From assembly GCA_910587745.1 (NCBI GenBank), contig CAJUNE010000040.1, positions 1-9,565 on the forward strand: a stretch of DNA of 9,565 nucleotides, read 5' to 3'. The notes beneath the pieces were generated by a model. That model was not told the origin of the DNA. It worked only from the letters and a program-made list of their open reading frames with translations, and searched no databases. Of this stretch, positions 1 to 6,196 are shown piece by piece (within the stretch, counting starts at the first letter, position 1; the number at the start of each line of letters is the position of its first letter). This DNA comes from an uncultured Bacilli bacterium. GTDB taxonomy: Bacteria > Bacillota_I > Bacilli_A > RF39 > UBA660. The position numbers and the translations under genes are program-made.

Positions 1-1057
1 ATTTTTTTCCAACTTCTTCTAATGTATGACATGTTCCATCAACTAGTCCAAAACGCAACTCTAAGACTTCTTGTTCTCTTACTTGTAGAGTCATTAATAC
101 ACTTTTAATCTCTTCTTTTAATATTTCGTTAGTTGCATATTCTTCAGGAGACATACTTGATTCGTCTTTGATAAAATCTCCTAAATGAGAATCGTCTTCC
201 TCACCAATAGGTGTCTCTAATGAAACTGGCTCTTGACTGATTTTGATTACTTCTCTTACTTTTTCAACGCTTATTCCCATTTTCTTGGCAAGTTCATCTT
301 CTGATGGTTCACGATTTAACTCTAAAGTTAATTGTCTTTGAATACGTGACATTTTATTAATAGTCTCTACCATATGAACTGGCACACGGATAGTTCTTGC
401 TTGATCTGCTAAAGCTCTTGTAATAGCTTGTCTTATCCACCATGTAGCATAAGTAGAGAATTTGTAGCCTTTATCACTATCAAATTTATCTACTGCTTTC
501 ATTAAACCAATGTTTCCCTCTTGGATTAAATCTAGGAATAATAATCCTCTTCCAACATATCTTTTAGCTATACTAACTACTAAACGTAAATTTGATTCTG
601 CTAGTTTATTTATAGCTGCTTCATCTCCGCTTGCAACACGTTCGCTAAGTTCTAATTCCTCTTCTGGAGAAAGTAGTGAAATGCGACCAATTTCTTTTAA
701 ATACATACGAACTGGATCGTTAATGTTGATGTCTTTAGTTAGTTCTGCATCATCTAAAATTATTGGATCCTCTTCTATTATTTTTGGAACTCCATCCTCA
801 TCTGTGGTTTCATCTTCGTCTGCTACTACTTGAATGTCATTTTCCATCAAAGTGTTATATATTTCGTCTAAAGAATCATTATCAACATCTAAGCCTTTTA
901 ATGCATCAGCTAATTGCTCAAATGTAATAAACTTTTTCTCTTTACCTATTTTTATTAAATCGTTTATTCTATCTTCTAAAGATTTTATTTCAAATATTTC
1001 TTTAGCTGCTCCTTTATTTTCTTTTTTAGTTTCTAGATTTTTTTCATTATTTTTCAT
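1..1057 (-). CDS. rpoD: Primary RNA polymerase sigma factor RpoD/SigA (3' end cut by window edge)
   Basis: Housekeeping sigma-70 factor that directs RNA polymerase core to -35/-10 promoters. 352 residues are visible. A short region 1.1 is followed by an acidic linker (about residues 79-110, rich in D/E). Region 1.2 begins at D114 (DPVRMYLKEIGRISLLSPEE), then region 2 with the -10 recognition helix (STYATWWIRQAI, W206/W207), region 3 (RTIRVPVHMVETINK) and the start of region 4 (REQEVLELRFGL, then LEEVGKK). The window ends just before the region 4.2 helix-turn-helix. By comparison with SigA family members about 35 residues are missing, giving roughly 387 in total, near the usual Gram-positive size. 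ATG at 1057 is chosen because AAAAGGA lies 10 bases upstream and the product starts MKNNEKNLE. The gene overlaps the end of dnaG by 11 bases, so translational coupling within one operon is likely. Identification is secure from the sequence motifs. Confidence 0.98.
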   Translation of the reverse strand, partial: MKNNEKNLETKKENKGAAKEIFEIKSLEDRINDLIKIGKEKKFITFEQLADALKGLDVDNDSLDEIYNTLMENDIQVVADEDETTDEDGVPKIIEEDPIILDDAELTKDININDPVRMYLKEIGRISLLSPEEELELSERVASGDEAAINKLAESNLRLVVSIAKRYVGRGLLFLDLIQEGNIGLMKAVDKFDSDKGYKFSTYATWWIRQAITRALADQARTIRVPVHMVETINKMSRIQRQLTLELNREPSEDELAKKMGISVEKVREVIKISQEPVSLETPIGEEDDSHLGDFIKDESSMSPEEYATNEILKEEIKSVLMTLQVREQEVLELRFGLVDGTCHTLEEVGKK

Positions 1058-2801
1058 AACCTACACATCCTTTTTTTATTTCTAATAATTTATTAGCTAG
1101 TTCTAATCTTTTGTTTGCATCTAATTCATTTGCTATTTGTTCTTTTAAATTTTTTATTTGGTTTCTGGCCATTTCAACACTCGCTACACGAATGAACTCT
1201 TCAAATGATGCCATATCTAATTCTTCTAAATTAACTTCTTTTATTATTTCCATTACATCATCACTTAAATAATCTTTAGTATTTATGTAAGTAATAAATG
1301 ATGCCATATCTATACCATTTTCTTTTTCTGCATAGTAGATAATTTCACTTGCTATTCCACGATACTTCTTATTATCTAAGAATCCTAAATCTTTTTTGTA
1401 TTTAATTATATATTTAATATCATTTAACATAAAGTAAATAATATTTCGACACGCTATATCATACTTCGAAATCTTCTTTTTGACAAGTTTTTTTTGAGGC
1501 TCAACTTTAATTATTTTGGTATTTTCGTGTTTTTGAAGCTCTTTTTTTAATAAATCAATTGGTAAATCATAGTCTTTACTCATTTTATTGATCGTTAATT
1601 CTTTAGTTAAATCGTCATTTATGTCTTTGATATTATCTATTATTTCTTTGATATAGCTTACTAAATCATTTGTTTTAGATAAGTCCTTATTCTTTTTTAA
1701 ATACTTTAACTTAAATTCCAAAAAACTAATCGGGTTTGCTATATTATCTATTATGGCTTTAGTACCATTTTTTATGATATATTCATCAGGATCTTTTTCA
1801 CCACTTAGTCTTACTACAAAAGGATTTAATCCTGCTGATTCTAAGATGTTGCCGTTTGCGAATGTTGCAGTCTCTCCAGCATTATCGTTATCAAACATTA
1901 AAATAACTTTCGCTCGTAAATTTTTTATTATATCAACTTGTTCTTTAGTTAGGCTTGTCCCCATAAGAGCGATAACATTTTTTATGCCATTAGAACTCAT
2001 TCTTATTGCATCCATATTTCCTTCAACTATTATTACTTCTTTTTTACGCGCTATTTCTTTCTTGGCTCGGTGATAATTAAATAAAATTTGACCTTTTTTG
2101 AATATTATTGTTTCTTTAGAATTCAAATACTTTGCTTGCTCGCTATCCTCTTTTCGATATATTCTGCCGGTAAAGCCAATTGTTTCTCCTTCTAGGTTAT
2201 GTATTGGGAATATTATACGATTTGTGAAAACATCATTTATATATTTTCCGTTTCTATTTATTAAGCCTAGGTTAGCTAATGTTTCAATATCATATTTTTT
2301 GCTTGTTAATAAGGAATGCAGGGAATGATTGCTGTCAAGTGCTAAACCTATATCAAACTCTTTTATGTCAGTGCTAGTTAATTTTCTACTATTTAAATAT
2401 TCTTTAGCAGTTTTGCCTAGTTCAGTATTCAAATTATTTTGATAATACTTTAAACTTAAATCCATTATTTCATATTCTATTTTATTTGGTTTACTCTTTT
2501 TGATACTTTGGGAACCTTTAAATATTAAACCGCATTTATCAGCTACAATTTTTACTGCTTCAATAAATTTAACATTTTCATATTCACTTACAAATGTAAA
2601 AACATTTCCAGCGGCTCCACATGAAAAACATTTATATATTTGCTTTTCTTCAGAAACGCTCATACTAGGTGAATGGTCTTCATGAAAGGGACATACGCCA
2701 AAGTAATTTTTGCCTTTTTGAGTTAATGGTATATAACTGGATATGACATCTACAATGTTGGCACTTTTATGAATATTTTCTAACTCTTGCTCATTATTCA
2801 A
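1047..2801 (-). CDS. dnaG: DNA primase DnaG
   Basis: Synthesises the RNA primers for lagging-strand replication and works with the DnaB-type helicase at the fork. 584 residues, close to the roughly 600 usual for Bacilli. The N-terminal zinc-binding domain has C37, H40, C58 and C61 (CPFH and CFSCGAAGNV). The catalytic core carries the basic motif GFTGR at 209-213. It also has a TOPRIM fold with the acidic metal ligands E260 and D264 (IIVEGNMDA), D304 and D306 (FDNDNAGE), and D337/D339 (KDPDEY). The C-terminal part after about residue 430 is the poorly conserved helical helicase-binding domain. The start is TTG: GAGGGAG lies 9 bases upstream, no in-frame ATG occurs before residue 47, and starting there would remove the zinc site. 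The gene is directly followed by rpoD with an 11-base overlap, the classic Gram-positive macromolecular-synthesis order; rpsU or other 5' members are absent here. Confidence 0.98.
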   Translation of the reverse strand: MNNEQELENIHKSANIVDVISSYIPLTQKGKNYFGVCPFHEDHSPSMSVSEEKQIYKCFSCGAAGNVFTFVSEYENVKFIEAVKIVADKCGLIFKGSQSIKKSKPNKIEYEIMDLSLKYYQNNLNTELGKTAKEYLNSRKLTSTDIKEFDIGLALDSNHSLHSLLTSKKYDIETLANLGLINRNGKYINDVFTNRIIFPIHNLEGETIGFTGRIYRKEDSEQAKYLNSKETIIFKKGQILFNYHRAKKEIARKKEVIIVEGNMDAIRMSSNGIKNVIALMGTSLTKEQVDIIKNLRAKVILMFDNDNAGETATFANGNILESAGLNPFVVRLSGEKDPDEYIIKNGTKAIIDNIANPISFLEFKLKYLKKNKDLSKTNDLVSYIKEIIDNIKDINDDLTKELTINKMSKDYDLPIDLLKKELQKHENTKIIKVEPQKKLVKKKISKYDIACRNIIYFMLNDIKYIIKYKKDLGFLDNKKYRGIASEIIYYAEKENGIDMASFITYINTKDYLSDDVMEIIKEVNLEELDMASFEEFIRVASVEMARNQIKNLKEQIANELDANKRLELANKLLEIKKGCVGYEK

Positions 2802-2810
2802 GTAAACTCA

Positions 2811-2817
2811 CTCCCTC
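2811..2817 (-). promoter_or_regulatory. Ribosome binding site deciding the TTG start of dnaG
   Basis: On the minus strand GAGGGAG is followed by 9 bases and then TTG at 2801. This is a strong Shine-Dalgarno sequence in front of a weak start codon. An ATG seen 5 bases inside the gene is out of frame, so the TTG is the supported start. A weak initiation codon on primase would limit its expression in relation to rpoD, which follows with an ATG; that consequence is inference. Confidence 0.75.
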
Positions 2818-2831
2818 AAAAATACGTTCTA

Positions 2832-2859
2832 TATATACTTATTACTTTCTGATTTCTAA
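2832..2859 (-). promoter_or_regulatory. Possible promoter for dnaG-rpoD
   Basis: Minus-strand TTAGAA (2859-2854), a 16-base spacer and TATATA (2837-2832) lie about 30 bases upstream of the dnaG start and beyond the hairpins that follow the sortase gene. The -35 match is poor, and in such AT-rich DNA a TATATA is common, so this is tentative. A promoter is expected here, because the preceding operon appears to be closed by the hairpins at 2869-2927. Confidence 0.35.
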
Positions 2860-2868
2860 TTTCCTTTA

Positions 2869-2927
2869 AAAAAAGTAAATTTTTTTTAAAATATTTACTT
2901 TTTTAGACATTTTTTGCTTAAATGTCT
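2869..2927 (-). terminator. Two tandem hairpins at the end of the surface protein-sortase operon
   Basis: The first hairpin, met as transcription leaves the sortase gene, pairs 2920-2927 with 2905-2912 (8 perfect bp, AGACATTT with AAATGTCT, 7-base loop) and includes the stop codon region. The second pairs 2893-2904 with 2869-2880 (12 perfect bp, 12-base loop), and its 3' arm ends in a run of seven T on the minus strand. The T-run makes the second a candidate intrinsic terminator, although the stem has only one G-C pair and would be weak. The two together are a reasonable transcript end; the assignment is inference from structure and position. Confidence 0.5.
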
Positions 2928-3457
2928 TTAATAGATACTAGTTTACTATAATAGATCACTTGTAATTTATTATTTTTATGACATGTTATTAGTATTAATC
3001 TATCTTCTAAACTATTCTTAATATACAATTTACCCGTTTTATTTTGTTCTTCTATTTCTTCGATTATGTATTCATATACTTTGCCTTGATTATATATTTT
3101 GATTATATCTTCTTTTTTTAATTTAAACAAATTTTTAAAATATGCATACTTACCATTGCCAGAGTGACTCGCTAAAATAATATTATTTGGAAATATACTA
3201 TTTTTATGAACTAATATATTTATATCTACTTTATTCTTAGAATTATTTGCTTCATATAATTCTTTTTTTAAATTTATTTTCTCTATTTCTATTATAGCGA
3301 AATAATCATTGTTGCTTTTTATTTTCTCTTCTAATATTTTATTTTCATGATATTCAGCTATTTTATTAATATTATCTTTAATTATAAAAAACAGTATAAT
3401 TATTAATCCTATTACTAGACTAACTAAAATGTTTTTTCTTTTTATAAAATTTAGCAT
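2918..3457 (-). CDS. Small membrane-anchored sortase with Gln in place of the expected catalytic Arg
   Basis: Sortases are membrane cysteine transpeptidases that cut a C-terminal sorting motif and join the protein to cell-wall precursor or to another pilin. This 179-residue protein has one N-terminal membrane segment (about residues 10-26, preceded by basic residues, so inside-to-outside) and a short helical stalk. The sortase barrel follows: start strand YFAIIEIEKINL (52-63), the His motif NIILASHSG with H98, YFKNL, and the Cys motif LILITC with C159. In the last strand the family normally has an Arg; here the segment reads KLQVIYY and Q166 (codon CAA) appears to hold that position. No Arg follows C159; the nearest is R153. 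The gene overlaps the upstream surface-protein gene by 38 bases, and no convincing Shine-Dalgarno precedes its ATG, so translation is probably coupled. Its natural substrate is most likely the neighbouring VPNTY protein. Class within the sortases is uncertain. Confidence 0.88.
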   Translation of the reverse strand: MLNFIKRKNILVSLVIGLIIILFFIIKDNINKIAEYHENKILEEKIKSNNDYFAIIEIEKINLKKELYEANNSKNKVDINILVHKNSIFPNNIILASHSGNGKYAYFKNLFKLKKEDIIKIYNQGKVYEYIIEEIEEQNKTGKLYIKNSLEDRLILITCHKNNKLQVIYYSKLVSIKDI

Positions 3458-5189
3458 TTTTAAAATAAATTGATCCTATTAAAATATATAATAATAGGTA
3501 TATACTATTATTTCTACTATATGTATTTGGTACATCTATTTCAGTACGGTTATTAGAAGTTATTATTGTGTCTATATTTTCTTTGACTTCAATTTTAATT
3601 TCTTCATCTCTTTTGTAATCTCCGTCATTTAATATCTCTTTAATATAATATATTCCTGTTTCTAAATCTTTAAATATTATTTTACCATCTAAATCTGTTA
3701 TAGCTTCTTTTATTAATTCTCTATCTTTATTATATAAAGCATACTTTATTCCTGATAACGGCTTGTTATTTATGTAATCTATTTTATTAATAATTATTGT
3801 TCCTTTTTTTATATTACTTTCATTATCTGAATTATTTTCTAATAACTCCTCTTTGATTATAATTGCCTTATTTTCATTAAAATTCTCATTGACGTCTATA
3901 TTAGCTAATTCTTTAATATCTCTATTTTGTGTACTTTTATATATTTTATATTTTCCAAAAATAAGATCAATTGATACCTTACCATTATTGTCTGTGGTAA
4001 TTTCTTTTATAAAATTATTAGCCTCATCATATATATTTAGTTTAATGTTGGAATTTAATGCTATGTCACTATTATTTTTTATTAATTGATATTCAATTGA
4101 AACTTTTTTGGTTTCTAATTCGTTTTTGATATCTAAAGTTATGTCTTCTTTATTTATATCAAAATATATTCTTTCTTGATTTAGTTTGTAACCATATGAG
4201 GTCTTTGTTTGTTCTAAGTAATATTTTCCTGGAAATAAATTGATTTTTTCGCTTATTCCTTCTTTATTAAGTCTTATATTAGAGTAAAGTTCTATTCCTT
4301 CTTCAGAGTAAATTTTGTATTCATTATCTGTAAGTGGAAATTTGTTTGGTTCTAGAGACATACCTTTTAATATAACTTCTGGTTCTTTTATATTTAGTGT
4401 TAATACTAGGTTATTAGTATTAATTTTTCCTCTACTTATTAAATTATGAGATAAAGAATTAATGTAAATTTTCATAGTCTCTAAATTTTCTGTTTTTCTA
4501 TGAAAGATTATACTTATTATATTTGGCTCTATAGGCTTTATAATTAATTTGTTATTTTTCACTTCGTAATCTATTGCATTACTATCATTAATAATATCGA
4601 AATCTTTTAATTTGTTATTAGTATCTTCAAATATTAATTTATCAGTTAATTTTAAATCATATGAGTTTTTTAATTCTCCTGATTCTAAAAATGATGGATT
4701 ACTTTCAAAATTCTTGATATCTTCTTTAATTAATTCTATTTCTTTTTCATAGATCTTTATTTTGCTATTATTTGTATCTTTGAAGTATATTTGACCGTTT
4801 TCATTTTTTAAAATTTCTTCCCATATTAAATACTGAGTAATATTGTACCATTTTATATCAGTCCTATCTTGATAACCATAGCCATAATAAACAATCAGTG
4901 CGATTTTATTTTTTAACTTATCTTCTAAAGTGTTCATTCCATAATAATAATCATAAGTGTCATAACCATAGAATGGATCTATCTCTTGTAAAGAAATATT
5001 ATAAAGATATTCCTTTGTTTCCTCATCTCTAATATGCTGGATACTTCTTGTTTCTTCAATAGTATTAGTTTTAATATGTACTTTTATATCTTCTGTTTCA
5101 TTTTCAATGATAACACTTGCTGCATAGACATTTTTTGAGATTAATAAAAAGCTTGCAATAAGTATTATTGTTTTTATTATTTTTTTCAT
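3420..5189 (-). CDS. Wall-anchored surface protein: degenerate thioester-like domain, Cna-B/SpaA-type repeats, VPNTY sorting signal
   Basis: A 589-residue exported protein. The signal peptide runs to about A23 (VYA-A). Residues about 60-165 resemble the thioester (TQXA) domain of Gram-positive adhesins, with KIALIVYYGYGY (95-106) and TQYLIW (118-123), which retains the thioester Gln (Q119). The Cys partner is missing: the motif usually read as YC near the domain start is YLYNIS here (N64), and the protein contains no Cys. Next come about three prealbumin-like/Cna-B-type modules (roughly 270-355, 362-435 and 462-545), shown by recurring GKYYLEQ, FGKYKIY and GIYYIKE strands. In the last, K469, E518 and N546/N547 could form an isopeptide bond (inference). 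The C-terminus has VPNTYS (553-558), a hydrophobic stretch (562-576) and a KKKK tail, a cell-wall sorting signal. AGAAGG lies 6 bases before the ATG. It is followed by and overlaps the sortase gene. Likely an adhesin or pilus-type subunit. Confidence 0.88.
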   Translation of the reverse strand: MKKIIKTIILIASFLLISKNVYAASVIIENETEDIKVHIKTNTIEETRSIQHIRDEETKEYLYNISLQEIDPFYGYDTYDYYYGMNTLEDKLKNKIALIVYYGYGYQDRTDIKWYNITQYLIWEEILKNENGQIYFKDTNNSKIKIYEKEIELIKEDIKNFESNPSFLESGELKNSYDLKLTDKLIFEDTNNKLKDFDIINDSNAIDYEVKNNKLIIKPIEPNIISIIFHRKTENLETMKIYINSLSHNLISRGKINTNNLVLTLNIKEPEVILKGMSLEPNKFPLTDNEYKIYSEEGIELYSNIRLNKEGISEKINLFPGKYYLEQTKTSYGYKLNQERIYFDINKEDITLDIKNELETKKVSIEYQLIKNNSDIALNSNIKLNIYDEANNFIKEITTDNNGKVSIDLIFGKYKIYKSTQNRDIKELANIDVNENFNENKAIIIKEELLENNSDNESNIKKGTIIINKIDYINNKPLSGIKYALYNKDRELIKEAITDLDGKIIFKDLETGIYYIKEILNDGDYKRDEEIKIEVKENIDTIITSNNRTEIDVPNTYSRNNSIYLLLYILIGSIYFKNAKFYKKKKHFS

Positions 5190-5266
5190 ATTGTCCCTTC
5201 TAGGCAGATAAAAACTCGCATAAATTCCTTGATTAGTGATGGGACAATAAATTTATACGAGTGAAT
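5189..5266 (-). promoter_or_regulatory. Structured 5' leader of the surface-protein gene: hairpin whose loop pairs with the Shine-Dalgarno
   Basis: From the predicted start at 5266 the leader is 77 bases. Stem 1 pairs ACTCGTATAAATT (5262-5250) with AATTTATGCGAGT (5226-5214): 12 Watson-Crick pairs and one pair (5257/5219) that is G-U in minus-strand RNA but a C/A mismatch in plus-strand RNA, favouring function on the coding strand. Immediately after the first arm, TATTGTCCC (5249-5241) is a perfect 9-base complement of GGGACAATA (5197-5189), which contains part of the Shine-Dalgarno and the A of the start codon. The two pairings cross, so they make a pseudoknot or compete. I do not recognise a known riboswitch class. 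Sequestration of translation initiation is the simplest reading, by inference. Confidence 0.6.
5210..5262 (-). terminator. Possible intrinsic terminator/attenuator formed by leader stem 1
   Basis: On the minus strand the 3' arm of the 13-bp stem ends GCGAGT and runs directly into TTTTA, giving five consecutive T including the last paired base. The stem base is GC-rich for this genome (ACTCG/CGAGT), as in an intrinsic terminator, although the loop is long (23 bases). It could stop read-through from rnfD, whose stop codon is 47 bases upstream. Because the predicted promoter lies upstream of it, it could also attenuate the surface-protein transcript. Confidence 0.4.
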
Positions 5267-5273
5267 GCTTAAT

Positions 5274-5302
5274 AATATATCATATAAAATTCTATTTGTA
5301 AA
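5274..5302 (-). promoter_or_regulatory. Promoter of the surface protein-sortase operon (extended -10)
   Basis: On the minus strand TTTACA (5302-5297), a 17-base spacer and TATATT (5279-5274) are present, with TGA directly before the -10 box (a TGn extended -10). Spacing is ideal for the housekeeping sigma factor. Counting 7 bases from the -10 box puts the start at A5266, four bases before the leader hairpin. This is the best-formed promoter in the window and indicates that the cassette is transcribed separately from rnfCD. Confidence 0.65.
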
Positions 5303-5308
5303 TATAAT

Positions 5309-6196
5309 TTAATTTTTTAAATATTTTTTATTGTTAATTTTATTTATTATTGGAATAAACATGCTTATAAATAAAGTGCTTATATAGCTTGCTTCGTATC
5401 TTAAGCCTAAATAACTTATGAAACAACTTAATATTCCTATTATTGCTCCATATGCGATCATTCCTTCTTTTGAATTTGGTGTTATATATAACTCGGGAGC
5501 GATAAATACAAAACTAAAATAATTTATTCCACTTAATAATATATTTAAATAATCATGGTTCTTCGTTATTAAAAATATTATTATATTAGCAACTATAAAT
5601 GTTGTACTCGAAGCAATGGCAATAGCTTTTTTATAATAACGGCAACTAGAGAGTACTATTAAACTGATAATTGTAATAAATGCACTTGTTGTTGCAATAC
5701 CACCAGGACCAAACCCAATAAATATATCTAAAAAACTATAATTGAATTTATTTAACTTTTCCCCTATATTTAAATAAGAATAGGCATTTAGTAATAAAGC
5801 TAAAATAAGTATTAGTCTAACAAAGCTTTCTACATTGAATTTTATTTTGGTCTTATTTACTATAATTTTGCCAATAAACAAACTTGTAAATAATACTATT
5901 GGATAAAACAAAATATTTGTGTTAATTGATATAGTGCAGCTTATAATTAAACATATTAAAATATTTTCTTTGATATCATCTCTTAAAATTTTAGAAACTA
6001 AAAAACCAACAAGAATACTTATTCCGTAAAAATAAATAGGAATTAAAACTTTAGAGAAACTTATTAAATTATTATTAAATAATAAGATCCCATTTTTGTA
6101 AATGCTAAATAGTATTAAGGGTATAAGTGCTAAATAATATTTTTTTATTAAATCTGTTTTATCACTACTATTATGTAACATAGGAATTTTAATCAT
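5309..6196 (-). CDS. RnfD/NqrB-like membrane subunit lacking the recognisable flavinylation motif
   Basis: RnfD is the integral membrane subunit of the ion-translocating Rnf electron-transfer complex and normally carries a covalent FMN on Thr of an S/T-GAT motif. This 295-residue protein is almost entirely hydrophobic, with about nine or ten membrane segments, and slightly short for the family (usually a little over 300). Family landmarks are visible: a short cytoplasmic N-terminus leading into YYLALIPLILF (20-30), LDIFIGFGPGGIATTSAF (156-173) matching the dlflG..G..GETSal region, and FIAPELYITPNSKEG (231-245) in the place of the FMATDp.TSP stretch, followed by YGAIIGIL. Where the flavinylated Thr is expected the sequence reads NAYSYLNIGEKL (137-148), with no Thr. 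ATG at 6196 lies inside the last codons of rnfC (8-base overlap) and has AAAGGAG 6 bases upstream. Co-function with rnfC is likely; ion pumping is not supported. The family call is good, the function uncertain. Confidence 0.82.
   Translation of the reverse strand: MIKIPMLHNSSDKTDLIKKYYLALIPLILFSIYKNGILLFNNNLISFSKVLIPIYFYGISILVGFLVSKILRDDIKENILICLIISCTISINTNILFYPIVLFTSLFIGKIIVNKTKIKFNVESFVRLILILALLLNAYSYLNIGEKLNKFNYSFLDIFIGFGPGGIATTSAFITIISLIVLSSCRYYKKAIAIASSTTFIVANIIIFLITKNHDYLNILLSGINYFSFVFIAPELYITPNSKEGMIAYGAIIGILSCFISYLGLRYEASYISTLFISMFIPIINKINNKKYLKN

Noticed and set aside
510..1085. Two plus-strand open frames opposite rpoD (510-833 and 834-1085)
   Set aside because: They are antisense shadows of the clearly conserved rpoD frame, rich in Ser/Phe from reverse-complemented Lys/Glu codons, with no ribosome sites or family features.
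1753..2685. Plus-strand open frames opposite dnaG
   Set aside because: They lie entirely within the conserved primase frame on the other strand and show no recognisable protein features.
3853..4089. Plus-strand hydrophobic open frame opposite the surface-protein gene
   Set aside because: The hydrophobicity comes from antisense of AT-rich Lys/Asn/Glu codons. There is no Shine-Dalgarno and the opposite frame is the coherent gene.
5214..5262. Inverted repeat as an invertible promoter or phase-variation element
   Set aside because: Only 23 bases lie between the arms, the promoter lies outside the repeat, and no recombinase gene is present. An RNA structure explains the strand-specific wobble pair better.
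5189..5302. A known riboswitch class (for example c-di-GMP, preQ1, SAM-II or fluoride) in the leader
   Set aside because: None of the conserved core sequences I know for those classes is present, so the leader is reported as unclassified.
2918..5302. Adhesin-sortase cassette as a mobile element
   Set aside because: No transposase, integrase, terminal repeats or tRNA target is seen. It may be an accessory insertion between rnfCD and dnaG, but nothing in the window shows its boundaries.
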